Below, piece after piece: positions 51,435 to 61,004 of a stretch of DNA of 64,000 nucleotides. The position numbers were made by a program, and so were the translations under genes. Under the pieces are notes generated by a model, which saw nothing but the letters and a program-made list of their open reading frames with translations, was not told where the DNA came from and did no database searches. Positions within the stretch are counted from its first letter, which is position 1. Every line of letters begins with the position of its first letter. Origin of the DNA: Cellulomonas gelida (GTDB taxonomy: Bacteria; Actinomycetota; Actinomycetes; Actinomycetales; Cellulomonadaceae); assembly GCF_006538725.1 (NCBI RefSeq), contig NZ_BJLQ01000003.1, forward strand, positions 1 to 64,000, written 5' to 3'.

Positions 51435-54400
51435 TCAGCGGGCGAAGGCCTGCTCGAGCAGCTGGGCCTGCTGGGCCTGGTGCTTCTTGGCCGTGCCGGT
51501 CGCCGGCGAGGCCGACTCCGCGCGCGAGACCACCTCGAGCGTGCGGCCGACGAGCTGCGGCAGGTGCAGCGACAGGTACGACCACGGGCCCTGGTTGCGG
51601 GGCTCGTCCTGGACCCACACCAGCTCGGCGCCGTCGAACGGTGCGAGCGCAGCGCGGATCGAGTCGCTGTCGAGCGGGTAGAGCTGCTCGAAGCGGACGA
51701 TCGCGGTCTGCTCGTCGCCGGTCTTGACGCGGTGCGCGAGCAGGTCCCAGTAGACCTTGCCCGAGCACAGGAGGACGCGCGTGACCTGACCCGCCTTGGC
51801 CTCGGCGAGCTCGTCGCGCAGCACCGGCTCCCACGTGCCCGAGGTGAAGTCCTCGACGGGTGACGACGCGGACTTCAGCCGGAGCATCGACTTCGGCGTG
51901 AACACGATCAGCGGCTTGCGCGGCCGCGTGTATGCCTGACGACGCAGCAGGTGGAAGTACGACGCCGGCGTCGACGGCTGCGCGATGACCATGTTGTCCT
52001 GCGCGGCGAGCTGCAGGAACCGCTCGATGCGCGCCGACGAGTGGTCGGGCCCCTGGCCCTCGTACCCGTGGGGGAGCAGCAGCACCACCGACGAGCGCTG
52101 CGCCCACTTCTGCTCCGCGGACGAGATGAACTCGTCGATCACGGTCTGGGCGCCGTTGACGAAGTCGCCGAACTGCGCCTCCCACAGCACCAGCGCGTCC
52201 GGACGCTCGACCGAGTAGCCGTACTCGAAGCCGAGGCACGCGTACTCGGAGAGCGAGGAGTCGTAGACCCAGAACTTGGCCTGGTCGCCCGAGAGGTACA
52301 GCAGCGGGGTCCACTCGGCGCCCGTCTCGCGGTCGTGCAGCACCGCGTGCCGCTGCACGAACGTGCCGCGGCGCGAGTCCTGACCGGCGAGGCGCACGGG
52401 CGTGCCCTCGGCGAGCAGCGAGCCGAACGCGAGGATCTCGCCGAAGCCCCAGTCGATCCCGCCCTCGCGGGACATCGCCTCGCGCTTGTCGAGGAGCTGC
52501 TGCAGCTTGGGGTGGACCGTGAAGCCCTCCGGGGGACGCACGTGCGCGCGCCCGATCCGCTCGAGCAGCGAGGCCGGGACGGCGGTCTGCCAGCCGACCA
52601 TGACGCCGGCGTCCTCGAGCTGCGACTCGGGCCGCTCGAGGCCTGCGACCGCCTCGGACTCGGGCGCGGGCGGCGTCCAGCCGTCCTCCCGGGTCTCGCT
52701 GAACACGCGCTCGAGCTGCGACTGGTAGTCGCGCAGGGCCTGCTCGGCCTCGTCGATCGTGATGTCGCCGCGCGAGACGAGCGTCTCGGTGTAGATCTTG
52801 CGCACCGAGCGCTTGGCCTCGATGAGGTTGTACATGAGCGGCTGCGTCATCGACGGGTCGTCGCCCTCGTTGTGCCCGCGGCGGCGGTAGCACAGCATGT
52901 CGATGATGACGTCGCGGTCGAACTGCTCGCGGTACTCGAACGCGAGCTCGGCGGCGCGCACGACGGCCTCGGGGTCGTCGCCGTTCACGTGGAAGATCGG
53001 CACCTGCAGGCCCTTGGCGACGTCGGTCGCGTACTGCGACGACCGCGACGACGAGGGGCCCGTGGTGAAGCCGACCTGGTTGTTGATGATCACGTGGATC
53101 GTGCCGCCGGTGCGGTACCCGCGCAGCTGCGCGAGGTTGAGGGTCTCGAACACCACGCCCTGGCCCGCGAACGCCGCGTCGCCGTGGATCAGCACCGGGA
53201 GCACCGAGAAGCCGTCGCCACCCAGGTCGATGCGGTCCTGCTTGGCGCGCACGATGCCCTCGAGCACCGGGTCGACGGCCTCGAGGTGCGACGGGTTCGC
53301 GGCGAGGTAGACCTTCGTCGTCGCCCCCGACTCGGCGGTGAACAGGCCCTCGGTGCCGAGGTGGTACTTCACGTCGCCCGAGCCCTGGACGGACTTCGGG
53401 TCGGCGTTGCCCTCGAACTCGGAGAAGATCTGCGCGTACGACTTGCCGGCGATGTTCGCGAGCACGTTGAGCCGCCCGCGGTGCGCCATGCCGATGCCGA
53501 CCTCGTCGAGACCGGCGTCCGCCGCGCGCGACAGGATCGCGTCGAGCAGCGGGATGACCGACTCGCCGCCCTCGAGCGAGAACCGCTTCTGGCCCACGTA
53601 CTTGGTCTGCAGGAACGTCTCGAACGCCTCGGCGGCGTTGAGACGGCGCAGGATCCGCAGCTGGTCCTCACGCGGCGTGCGCGCCCACCCGGACTCGAGC
53701 CGCTCCTGGAGCCAGCGGCGCTGCCGCGGGTCCTGCAGGTGCATGTACTCGACGCCCGTGGTCCGGCAGTACGAGTCGCGCAGCAGGCCGAGCACGTTGC
53801 GCAGGCTCGCGCGCGGCTTGCCCGTGAACCCGCCGGTCGGGAAGACGCGGTCCAGGTCCCACAGCGTCAGGCCGTGGTTCTGGATGTCCAGGTCCGGGTG
53901 CTTGCGCTGGCGGTAGGCGAGCGGGTCGGTGTCCGCCATGAGGTGACCGCGCGAGCGGTACGCGTGGATGAGCTCGGCGATCCGCGCGGGCTTGATGGCC
54001 TCCGCGTCCGGGTCGCTCGAGGTGTCGCGGACCCAGCGGACGGGCTCGTACGGCACGCGCAGCGAGGCGAACACGCGGTCGTAGAAGCCGTCCTCGCCGA
54101 GGAGCTTCTTCGACAGGATCCGCAGGAAGTCGCCCGACTGCGCGCCCTGGATGATGCGGTGGTCGTACGTGCTCGTGATCGTCAGGACCCGCGAGACGCC
54201 GAGCTCGTTGAGCCGGTCGTCGGACGTGCCCTGGAACTCCGCCGGGTACTCCATCGCGCCGACGCCGACGATCGTGCCCTGCCCCTGCATGAGGCGGGGC
54301 ACCGAGTGAACGGTACCGATCGTGCCGGGGTTGGTCAGCGAGATGGTCGTGCCCGCGAAGTCCTCGACCGTGAGCTTGCCGCCGCGCGCCCGGCGCACGA

Positions 54401-55235
54401 CGTCCTCGTACGCGTTCCAGAACTGCGCGAAGTCGAGCGTCTCGGCCTTCTTGATCGACGGCACGAGGAGCTGGCGCGTGCCGTCGGGCTTGGCGAGGTC
54501 GATCGCGAGGCCCAGGTTGACGTGCGCGGGCTGGGTGACGCCCGGCTTGCCGTCGACGAGCGTGTAGGCGGCGTTCATCGCCGGCATGTCCGCGAGCGCC
54601 TCGACGAGCGCGAAGCCGATGAGGTGCGTGAACGAGATCTTGCCGCCCCGCCCGCGCTGCAGGTGGTTGTTGACGACGATCCGGTTGTCCACCATGAGCT
54701 TGGCGGGCACGGCACGCACCGACGTGGCGGTCGGGACCTCGAGCGAGGCCTCCATGTTCGTCACGACGCGCGCGGCGGGACCGCGCAGGCGCTGCACGTC
54801 GTCGGTGGCCTCGTGCTCGTCGGGACGGCTCGCGCGCTGCGCGGCCTCGGCGAACTCCGCGTACGGGGCGGTGGCCGGCTGCGCGGTGGCGACCGGCGAG
54901 GTCGCGGTGGGCGTGGGCTCCGGCGAGGTCGGCTGCGCGACCGGTGCCGGGACGGCGGGGGCGGGCACGACGGCCGCGGGCGGCGTGGGAGCTGCCGGGC
55001 CCGACGACGCGGGCTGGAAGGCGCCGTCGGTCGGCGCCGCGGACCCGGCCGACGCGGGCGCGCTCACACCGTCCGGCGGCGACTGCTCCTGCGGTCGGTA
55101 GCCCTCGAAGAAGTCCCACCACGCGGGATCGACCGCGTTCTTGTCCTTGAGGTACTGCTCGTACAGCTCGTCCACGAGCCACTCGTTCGCGCCGAACACG
55201 GCACGCATCGATTCTGGCTCAGCCTTCTGGGACAC
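51435..55235 (-). CDS. kgd: Multifunctional 2-oxoglutarate dehydrogenase/decarboxylase (E2o-like and E1o domains)
   Basis: A 1266-residue enzyme of the TCA cycle. Residues about 10-45 are the E1o N-terminal motif ('[20 protein letters not shown]'), then a Pro/Ala/Thr linker (45-125). An acyltransferase domain follows without a lipoyl domain (about 130-360, with '[18 protein letters not shown]' carrying the catalytic His and Asp), then the TPP-dependent E1o domain ('[20 protein letters not shown]', '[20 protein letters not shown]' and 'INNQVGFTT'). This fused form is specific to actinobacteria, where it is regulated by the FHA protein GarA/OdhI; neither that gene nor its kinase is here. The GTG at 55235 gives the usual start 'MSQKAEPES'. 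Confidence 0.95.
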   Translation of the reverse strand: MSQKAEPESMRAVFGANEWLVDELYEQYLKDKNAVDPAWWDFFEGYRPQEQSPPDGVSAPASAGSAAPTDGAFQPASSGPAAPTPPAAVVPAPAVPAPVAQPTSPEPTPTATSPVATAQPATAPYAEFAEAAQRASRPDEHEATDDVQRLRGPAARVVTNMEASLEVPTATSVRAVPAKLMVDNRIVVNNHLQRGRGGKISFTHLIGFALVEALADMPAMNAAYTLVDGKPGVTQPAHVNLGLAIDLAKPDGTRQLLVPSIKKAETLDFAQFWNAYEDVVRRARGGKLTVEDFAGTTISLTNPGTIGTVHSVPRLMQGQGTIVGVGAMEYPAEFQGTSDDRLNELGVSRVLTITSTYDHRIIQGAQSGDFLRILSKKLLGEDGFYDRVFASLRVPYEPVRWVRDTSSDPDAEAIKPARIAELIHAYRSRGHLMADTDPLAYRQRKHPDLDIQNHGLTLWDLDRVFPTGGFTGKPRASLRNVLGLLRDSYCRTTGVEYMHLQDPRQRRWLQERLESGWARTPREDQLRILRRLNAAEAFETFLQTKYVGQKRFSLEGGESVIPLLDAILSRAADAGLDEVGIGMAHRGRLNVLANIAGKSYAQIFSEFEGNADPKSVQGSGDVKYHLGTEGLFTAESGATTKVYLAANPSHLEAVDPVLEGIVRAKQDRIDLGGDGFSVLPVLIHGDAAFAGQGVVFETLNLAQLRGYRTGGTIHVIINNQVGFTTGPSSSRSSQYATDVAKGLQVPIFHVNGDDPEAVVRAAELAFEYREQFDRDVIIDMLCYRRRGHNEGDDPSMTQPLMYNLIEAKRSVRKIYTETLVSRGDITIDEAEQALRDYQSQLERVFSETREDGWTPPAPESEAVAGLERPESQLEDAGVMVGWQTAVPASLLERIGRAHVRPPEGFTVHPKLQQLLDKREAMSREGGIDWGFGEILAFGSLLAEGTPVRLAGQDSRRGTFVQRHAVLHDRETGAEWTPLLYLSGDQAKFWVYDSSLSEYACLGFEYGYSVERPDALVLWEAQFGDFVNGAQTVIDEFISSAEQKWAQRSSVVLLLPHGYEGQGPDHSSARIERFLQLAAQDNMVIAQPSTPASYFHLLRRQAYTRPRKPLIVFTPKSMLRLKSASSPVEDFTSGTWEPVLRDELAEAKAGQVTRVLLCSGKVYWDLLAHRVKTGDEQTAIVRFEQLYPLDSDSIRAALAPFDGAELVWVQDEPRNQGPWSYLSLHLPQLVGRTLEVVSRAESASPATGTAKKHQAQQAQLLEQAFAR

Positions 55236-55476
55236 GCGAGGATCGCCCACTTCCGCTTCGGTCCCGCAGGACCGCTTCGTCGCCGGTTCTGTCGATGACA
55301 ACACTACGTCGTCCGGGACCTTCGACCCGCCTCGGCGAGCGGTTTCCGGGCCTATGTCACCCGGACCCGCACGCGATGCACACGTGCAGGTCAACGACCG
55401 GCAAGGGTCCTGCCGTCGGCGGGGCAAGGGGGTGCCACCGGCTGGTCTGCTCGCCGGTGGCGGCCCCCTCGACGAC
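55236..55476. other. Upstream region of kgd
   Basis: A 241-bp gap that holds the promoter of the minus-strand kgd gene and the end of the ABC permease transcript. A TAGTGT hexamer on the minus strand near 55301-55306 is a candidate -10 about 65 bases before the kgd start. I see no gene. Confidence 0.4.
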
Positions 55477-56283
55477 TCACGTGATGTCGCGACGCAGCGT
55501 CGTGATCCGGCCGATCGCGGACAGCACGACGACGTAGGCGAGCAGGACCAGCAGGCCCTGCCACCACGACAGCAGCGAGGTCATGCCGGTCGCGCTGTAG
55601 AGGCTGCCGCCCGAGACGGCCTCGCCCGCCGCACCGGGCAGGAACGCCGCGACGCGCGAGCCCCACGACGTCAGGCCGAGCACGACGCGCGCGATGGGCT
55701 CCACGAACTGCGTGAAGGCGAGCACGACGACGATCACGGCGACCTGGTTCGTGAGCACCGAGCCGAGCGCGGTGCCGAGCAGCGCCCACAGCGCGAGCGC
55801 GAGCACCGACAGGCCGATCGAGCGCCACGTCGAGGCCGAGTCGAGGAACGTCTCCTCGCCGATCGCCGCGAGCACGCCGGCCCCGACCAGGACCGCGGCG
55901 GCCGTGCCGACCGCGCCGAAGAGCAGGCCGACGACGCCGTTCGCGCCGAGCTTGGCGAGCAGGACGCGCGTGCGGCTCGGCTCGGCGAGCAGGGTGGGCG
56001 TGATCGTCTTGTGCCGGAACTCCGCCGAGAACGCGAGCGCCCCCACCAGCAGCGGGAAGACGTAGCCCAGCGAGACCGCGACCGTGTAGACCGAGCGCAC
56101 GACGGCGTCGGGCGTCAGCACGACCTCGTCCCCGGTGCCCGTCGTCGTCGTGTCCTGCGACAGGCTCCAGCCCAGTCCCGCGGCGATGAGTGCCATGTAC
56201 GCGGCCATGACGGCGAGCAGGATCCACCACAGGCGGGTCGTGACGAGCTTGCGGTACTCGGCGACGAGCGCGGCGCGCATCAT
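55477..56283 (-). CDS. ABC-2 type exporter permease
   Basis: A 268-residue membrane protein with six TM helices. The N-terminal '[20 protein letters not shown]' is the amphipathic elbow and first helix of ABC-2 permeases ('E-x-x-K-L-x-T-x-R'), followed by an extracytoplasmic loop, '[20 protein letters not shown]' (a family signature) and four more helices. Its ATG overlaps the ATPase stop (ATGATG after GGAGGTGA). Pairs with the ATPase upstream in the same operon. Confidence 0.92.
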   Translation of the reverse strand: MMRAALVAEYRKLVTTRLWWILLAVMAAYMALIAAGLGWSLSQDTTTTGTGDEVVLTPDAVVRSVYTVAVSLGYVFPLLVGALAFSAEFRHKTITPTLLAEPSRTRVLLAKLGANGVVGLLFGAVGTAAAVLVGAGVLAAIGEETFLDSASTWRSIGLSVLALALWALLGTALGSVLTNQVAVIVVVLAFTQFVEPIARVVLGLTSWGSRVAAFLPGAAGEAVSGGSLYSATGMTSLLSWWQGLLVLLAYVVVLSAIGRITTLRRDIT

Positions 56284-57344
56284 CGCTCACCTCCCTGAGG
56301 GGCGTGGGTCGTCGGTGCGTCGCCGTACGAGGCGCCGGCGGGGGGAGCATCCTGGGCGGGCGAGGCGTCGCCCGGAGCAGCCGTGAGCTGCAGGAACAGG
56401 TCCTCGAGCCCGACGTCGTGCCCGGTCAGGCGGTGCAGCTCGACGCGCCCGGCGAACGCCGCGGCACCGACCTGCGGCGCGGCGACGTCGAGCAGCTCGT
56501 ACGCGGTGGCGTCGCCGTCGCGGCTCGTCGAGCCGACCGTCCAGCCCTGGGCCGCGACGAGCGCGTCGAGCGCGGTGCCGTCGGGCGAGACCACGCTGAC
56601 GCGCGACCGCGCGAGGCGGGCGAGGTCCGGCAGGGACGAGGCGTGCACGAGCCGGCCACGGGCGATGATCACCACGTCGTCGACCGTCTGCTCGACCTCG
56701 GACAGCACGTGGCTCGAGACGAGCACGGTGCGACCCTCGCGGGCGAGCGCACGCAGGAATCCGCGCAGCCAGGCGATGCCCTCGGGGTCGAGCCCGTTCG
56801 CGGGCTCGTCGAGCAGCAGCACGGGCGGGTCGCCGAGCAGCGTCGTCGCGAGCGCGAGGCGCTGGCGCATGCCGAGCGAGAAGCCGCCCACGCGCCGCTT
56901 GGCGACCTCGGACAGGCCGACGAGCGCGAGCACCTCGTCGGCGCGCGAGTCCGGCACCCCGACCTGCGGCGCGTACACGCGCAGGTGGTCGCGCGCCGTG
57001 CGGCCCGGGTGGAAGCTCGCGGCCTCGAGCGCCGCGCCGACGACGTGCGCGGGCCGCTCGAGCTGGTCGTACCGCAGCCCGCCGACCGTCGCCGTGCCGC
57101 TCGTGGGCGCGACGAGCCCGAGCAGCATCCGTAGCGTCGTGGTCTTGCCGGCGCCGTTCGGCCCGAGGAAGCCGGTCACGCGGCCGGGACGGACCTCGAA
57201 CGAGAGGTCCTCGACCGCGTGCACGGCGCCCGCTCCGGCGCCGAAGGTCTTGGTCAGGTGCTCGACGCGGACGACTCCGTCCGTCGCGTCGGCCCGGCCG
57301 CCCGCGGGCGGCCGATCGTGCGTGGTGGGGGGTGCCTGGCTCAT
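56280..57344 (-). CDS. ABC exporter ATP-binding protein
   Basis: A 354-residue ATPase: Walker A 'GFLGPNGAGKTTTLRMLLGL', signature 'GFSLGMRQRLALATTLLG', Walker B 'PPVLLLDEPANGLDPEG', H-loop 'VSSHVLSEVEQTVDD'. The C-terminal region (about 235-330) is the variable domain of this exporter class, then a Pro/Ala-rich tail. TAGGGT lies seven bases before the ATG (leaderless) with TTGTTC 17 bases further upstream. A 19-bp palindrome sits between the two, so the operon is probably repressed. The two-component genes lie just upstream on the same strand. Confidence 0.93.
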   Translation of the reverse strand: MSQAPPTTHDRPPAGGRADATDGVVRVEHLTKTFGAGAGAVHAVEDLSFEVRPGRVTGFLGPNGAGKTTTLRMLLGLVAPTSGTATVGGLRYDQLERPAHVVGAALEAASFHPGRTARDHLRVYAPQVGVPDSRADEVLALVGLSEVAKRRVGGFSLGMRQRLALATTLLGDPPVLLLDEPANGLDPEGIAWLRGFLRALAREGRTVLVSSHVLSEVEQTVDDVVIIARGRLVHASSLPDLARLARSRVSVVSPDGTALDALVAAQGWTVGSTSRDGDATAYELLDVAAPQVGAAAFAGRVELHRLTGHDVGLEDLFLQLTAAPGDASPAQDAPPAGASYGDAPTTHAPQGGER

Positions 57345-57380
57345 GTGCGGCACCCTACTGTTCTAGTTGCGATAGAACAA
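57345..57380 (-). promoter_or_regulatory. Promoter and palindromic operator of the ABC exporter operon
   Basis: On the minus strand, TTGTTC (57375-57380) and TAGGGT (57352-57357) are spaced by 17 bases. The palindrome GTTCTA-N7-TAGAAC (57360-57378) fills the spacer. Its bases also encode the last codons and the stop of the histidine kinase gene. Confidence 0.65.
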
Positions 57381-58487
57381 GTGGCCGCCGGTGACGGGGC
57401 GCACCGCACCCGGCAGCGTCACCCGCATGGTGCAGCCCTCGGGCACGTCGGCGACCTCGATCGTCCCGCCGTGCAGCTCGACGGCCCAGCGCACGATCGC
57501 CAGGCCCAGACCCGTGCCGCCCGTGGAGACCTGGCCGGTCGCAGCGGGGGAGTTGCCCCGCACGAACCGCTCGAACACGTGCGCACGCTGGTCGCGCGAG
57601 ATGCCCGGCCCGTGGTCCACCACGTCGATCCGCACGTTCCCGCCGGCCAGCCGCGCCACGAGGCGCACCTCCTCGTCGGGCGGCGAGTGGCGGACCGCGT
57701 TGTGCAGCAGGTTGGCGATGACCTGGTGCAGACGCTCGGGGTCGGCGCGGACCGTCAGGTCCTCGGGCTCCACGTCCACCGGGAAGCGCAGGTTCTTCGA
57801 CGCCCCGACGAGCGCGGCACCGTGCGCGGCCTCCTGCAGGAACTCGACGAGGCGCAGCTCGGTGAGCTGCAGCGGCACGTCACCGGCCTCGAGGCGGGAC
57901 AGGTCGAGCAGGTAGGTCACGAGGCGCCCGAGCCGCTCGGTCTGCGCGAGCGCGGCCTCCATGGTCGCGGGGTCCGCGGGCGAGACGCCGTCGACGATGT
58001 TCTCGAGCTGCGCCTGCAGCGCGGTCACGGGCGTGCGCAGCTCGTGCGACACGTTCGCGACGAGCTCGCGGCGGAAGGCGTCGGCCTGCTGCAGGTCGTC
58101 GGACATCGTGTTGAACGCCTCGGCGAGCTGGCCGACCTCGTCGGCGCTCGTCGCGCGCACGCGCTGCGAGTAGTCGCCGGCTGCCATCCGGCGCGCGGCC
58201 TGGGTCATGTCCCGCAGCGGCGAGGTCATGCCGCGCGCGAGCAGCTGTGTGAGCACCAGGGAGATCGCGATCGCGAGCGGGAACGTGCGCGACGGGCCGA
58301 ACTCGTACGACAACCCGATCCACGTGATGAACGAGGCCATCGTCACCGTGGCGGCGACGAGGACGCCCAGCTTCATCTTGATCGACCGGAACCGGTCGAG
58401 CGGTCGCACGTCGGGCAGGCGCGCACGGTTCGGGGCACCACGCCCGTGGCGAGGGCTCTGCCTGGCCTCCTGGCGAGGGCTGCTCAT
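57363..58487 (-). CDS. Sensor histidine kinase
   Basis: A 374-residue membrane kinase. Two TM helices (about 38-58 and 70-88) enclose a very short extracytoplasmic loop of about ten residues, so it probably senses within the membrane. HAMP domain to about 140 ('LARGMTSPLRDMTQAARRMA'), H-box 'ANVSHELRTPVTALQAQLEN', N-box 'HQVIANLLHNAVRHSPP', G1 'VDHGPGISRDQRAHVFERF' and G2 'GTGLGLAIVRWAVELHGG'. It follows the response regulator by five bases. The short loop recalls intramembrane-sensing kinases next to ABC exporters; the adjacent exporter fits that. Confidence 0.93.
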   Translation of the reverse strand: MSSPRQEARQSPRHGRGAPNRARLPDVRPLDRFRSIKMKLGVLVAATVTMASFITWIGLSYEFGPSRTFPLAIAISLVLTQLLARGMTSPLRDMTQAARRMAAGDYSQRVRATSADEVGQLAEAFNTMSDDLQQADAFRRELVANVSHELRTPVTALQAQLENIVDGVSPADPATMEAALAQTERLGRLVTYLLDLSRLEAGDVPLQLTELRLVEFLQEAAHGAALVGASKNLRFPVDVEPEDLTVRADPERLHQVIANLLHNAVRHSPPDEEVRLVARLAGGNVRIDVVDHGPGISRDQRAHVFERFVRGNSPAATGQVSTGGTGLGLAIVRWAVELHGGTIEVADVPEGCTMRVTLPGAVRPVTGGHLFYRN

Positions 58488-58492
58488 GCGCG

Positions 58493-59278
58493 TCAGGTGC
58501 CGGCGCCCTCGCCGGACGCGGCGTCGTCGGTGACGGGCTCGAACGCGTACCCGACGCCGTGGACGGTACGGATGAGGTCGGCACCGAGCTTGCGGCGCAG
58601 GGCCTTGACGTGCGAGTCGACCGTGCGCGTGCCGCTCGCGTCGACCCAGTCCCAGACCTCGGCGAGCAGCCGCTCACGCGTCAGGACGGTGCGCGGCGAG
58701 GCGGCGAGCGCGACGAGCAGGTCGAACTCGGTGGGGGTCAGGTGGACCTGCTCGCCGTGCCGCACGACCCGGCGCTGCGCCTTGTCGATCGTCACGTCGC
58801 CGATCGCGAGCGGCGGGTCGGGCGCCTCGGCCGCCTGCAGCTCCACGGCGCGTGCCGCGCGCTCGGTGCGCCGCAGCAGCGCCTTGGTCCGCGCGACGAG
58901 CTCACGCATCGAGAACGGCTTGGTCATGTAGTCGTCGGCGCCCACGCCGAGCCCGATCAGCATGTCCGTCTCGTCGTCACGGGCCGTCAGCATGAGGACC
59001 GGGACCGGCCGCGCCGCCTGGATGCGTCGGCACACCTCGAGGCCGTCGATGCCGGGGAGCATGACGTCGAGCACGACGACGTCGGGGGCGAGGCGAGCCG
59101 CCGCCTCGACGCCCGCGAGACCGTCGCCGACCGCCTCGACGGTCCAGCCCTCGGCGGACAGCCGTCGCGCGATCGCCTGCGCGATCGCGGGCTCGTCCTC
59201 GACGACCAGCACCTTCGTCGCTCCCGCAGGCCGGGCGGCACCGCCGACGCCGCCCGCGGCTCCTCCCACCGTGGTCAT
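58493..59278 (-). CDS. OmpR/PhoB family response regulator
   Basis: A 261-residue regulator. Receiver domain from about 20 to 140: acidic pair 'VLVVEDEPAIA', phospho-acceptor Asp in 'PDVVVLDVMLPGIDG', Thr in 'VLMLTARDDETD' and Lys in 'ADDYMTKPFSMREL'. The winged-helix DNA-binding domain runs from about 165 to 248 ('LTPTEFDLLVALAASPRTVL', 'TRTVDSHVKALRRKLGADLI'). The extra 20-residue Gly/Ala N-terminus is unusual but harmless. First gene of the operon RR-kinase, followed by the ABC exporter. Confidence 0.94.
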   Translation of the reverse strand: MTTVGGAAGGVGGAARPAGATKVLVVEDEPAIAQAIARRLSAEGWTVEAVGDGLAGVEAAARLAPDVVVLDVMLPGIDGLEVCRRIQAARPVPVLMLTARDDETDMLIGLGVGADDYMTKPFSMRELVARTKALLRRTERAARAVELQAAEAPDPPLAIGDVTIDKAQRRVVRHGEQVHLTPTEFDLLVALAASPRTVLTRERLLAEVWDWVDASGTRTVDSHVKALRRKLGADLIRTVHGVGYAFEPVTDDAASGEGAGT

Positions 59279-59325
59279 GCCCCCAGACTGGCACAGCACG
59301 TCGTCCACAGCCCTCTACGCGCGGC

Positions 59326-59355
59326 ATGACGCGCTGGGCGAGGCGCCCGTATGAT
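59326..59355 (+). promoter_or_regulatory. Promoter of the CNNM/HlyC operon leader
   Basis: TATGAT (59350-59355) is a near-consensus -10. ATGACG (59326-59331) 18 bases upstream is a fair -35. It is the best primary-sigma -10 in the window. Confidence 0.6.
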
Positions 59356-59633
59356 GGCGCCACTATGAGCAGCTCAAGTAGCTGCCGGCGTCCCACCCCC
59401 ACCGCTCCGACCGTCTGCACGGTCGACGAAGCGGCGGCAGGGTCCGACGAAGCCGGCCCCCACCTGAGAACCCGCGTCGCCCACGAGCGGCTCGCCCCCT
59501 CCCCGCTGCGCACCCGCGCCTCACGCTCCCGAGCATCACGCACCCGAGCGTCAGGCACCTCTGTGCCCGGCCGCGGTGCGCCGCGAGCGGCAGACCGGTG
59601 CGCTGAGCCGCGGCGACGCCGCGCGGGGCGCAC
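59356..59633 (+). other. Long leader of the CNNM/HlyC operon with a serine-rich uORF
   Basis: About 278 bases between the TATGAT promoter and the GTG of the first CNNM gene. An ATG at 59365 opens a frame MSSSSSCRRP with five serine codons (AGC AGC TCA AGT AGC, two rare). The frame runs 91 codons, with poor codon bias, to a TGA at 59638-59640 that overlaps the CNNM start. The RNA can form GCAGCT-AGCTGC (59369-59385), GACCGT-ACGGTC and GGCAC-GTGCC hairpins. It may be a regulatory RNA, possibly metal-responsive in view of the downstream gene, or an attenuator. I cannot match it to a riboswitch class by eye. Confidence 0.4.
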
Positions 59634-61004
59634 GTGCTGACTGAGTGGCTGCTCGTCGTCCTCGGCGTGGTGCTCACCCTCGGGACTGCGGTGTTCGTCG
59701 CGGGGGAGTTCTCCCTCGTGACGATGGACCCCGGTGTCGTGGAGAAGCAGACCCGCCCCGACGACCGGCGGGGACAGTCCGTCCTCAAGGCGCTGCGCGG
59801 CCTGTCGACCGAGCTGTCGGGCGCGCAGGTCGGCATCACCGCGACCACCGTCCTGCTCGGCTACACCACGCAGCCCGCGGTGCAGAAGCTGTTCGCGGGC
59901 TGGCTCGGCTCGGGCGCGCTCAGCGCGACGGCCGCCACGACCGTGGCGATCGTGCTGGCCATCGTGTTCGTCAACGGCTTCTCGATGCTCGTCGGCGAGC
60001 TCATCCCCAAGAACTTCGCGATCGCCAACCCGTACGCGACCGCACGCGTCGTCGCGCCGCTGCAGCGCGGGTTCACGCGTGCGCTGCGGCCCGTCATCGC
60101 CTTCTTCAACGGCAGTGCGAACTGGCTGCTGCGGCGCATGGGCGTCGAGCCCCGTGAGGAGCTGTCCGGCGGCCGGTCGCCGCAGGAGCTCGCCGCGCTC
60201 GTGCGCCGCTCGGCAGAGGTCGGCACGCTCGACGAGTCGACCGCGACCCTGCTCACCAACTCGCTCGAGTTCGAGACGCTCACCGCCGTGGACGTCATGA
60301 CCGACCGGCAGCGGATGGTCGCGGTGCGTCGCGACCAGAGCGCCGCGGACGTCGTCGCCCTCGCCCGCCGCACCGGCCACTCCCGGTTCCCGGTCCTCGG
60401 TGACGGCAGCGACGACATCGTCGGCCTGGTGCACCTGCGCCGCGTGGTCGCGGTCCCGTTCGCCACGCGCGACCAGGTGCTCGCGACGACGCTCATGGAC
60501 GTCGCGCCGCGCGTCCCCGAGACCGTGCACCTGGGTCCGCTGCTCGTGGAGCTGCGCGGGCACGGCATGCAGATGGCGGTCGTCGTCGACGAGTACGGCG
60601 GCACCTCGGGCGTGGTCACGCTCGAGGACGTCGTCGAGGAGCTGGTCGGGGAGGTCGCCGACGAGCACGACCGTGCGCGGGCGGGCGTCGCGCGCGCCGC
60701 GGACGGCACCTGGCACCTGCCGGGTGTCACGCGGCCCGACGAGCTGCGCGAGCGCACCGGGCTCGTCGTCCCTGACGACGGCCCCTACGAGACGCTCGGC
60801 GGCCTCGTCATGGCGCAGCTCGGGCGGGTCCCCGACGTCGGTGACGCCGTGGAGATCGACGGCGTGCACATCGAGGTCGAGCGCATGGCCGGCCGCCGGG
60901 TCGAGCGCGTGCACGTGTGGCCCGCGACCGACGACGAGATCGACGACGACGGCCCGGACGGCGACGACGGACCCGGTGCACGCCGCACGAGGAGCGCACG
61001 ATGA
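59634..61004 (+). CDS. CNNM/HlyC-CorC family transport protein (with CBS pair and CorC_HlyC domain)
   Basis: A 456-residue membrane protein. The DUF21/CNNM transmembrane domain (about 1-190) has 'AVFVAGEFSLVTMDP' and 'MLVGELIPKNFAIANPYATA' (the Pro-Lys-Asn motif of the ion path). A CBS pair follows (about 205-340, 'VDVMTDRQRMVAVRRDQSAA' and 'MAVVVDEYGGTSGVVTLEDV'), then the C-terminal CorC_HlyC domain (about 350-430). Relatives transport or regulate Mg2+ and Co2+ in bacteria. The GTG start overlaps a uORF stop. The stop overlaps the ATG of the second paralogue (ATGA). Confidence 0.92.
   Translation: MLTEWLLVVLGVVLTLGTAVFVAGEFSLVTMDPGVVEKQTRPDDRRGQSVLKALRGLSTELSGAQVGITATTVLLGYTTQPAVQKLFAGWLGSGALSATAATTVAIVLAIVFVNGFSMLVGELIPKNFAIANPYATARVVAPLQRGFTRALRPVIAFFNGSANWLLRRMGVEPREELSGGRSPQELAALVRRSAEVGTLDESTATLLTNSLEFETLTAVDVMTDRQRMVAVRRDQSAADVVALARRTGHSRFPVLGDGSDDIVGLVHLRRVVAVPFATRDQVLATTLMDVAPRVPETVHLGPLLVELRGHGMQMAVVVDEYGGTSGVVTLEDVVEELVGEVADEHDRARAGVARAADGTWHLPGVTRPDELRERTGLVVPDDGPYETLGGLVMAQLGRVPDVGDAVEIDGVHIEVERMAGRRVERVHVWPATDDEIDDDGPDGDDGPGARRTRSAR

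Noticed and set aside
51951-55298. 1115-codon plus-strand ORF opposite kgd
   Set aside because: Antisense shadow of the certain kgd gene, low-complexity Arg/Leu/Val composition and no domain.
59356-59633. M-box, yybP-ykoY or ydaO riboswitch in the CNNM leader
   Set aside because: None of the conserved core sequences I know for these classes could be aligned by eye; left as an unassigned leader. A covariance search would decide.
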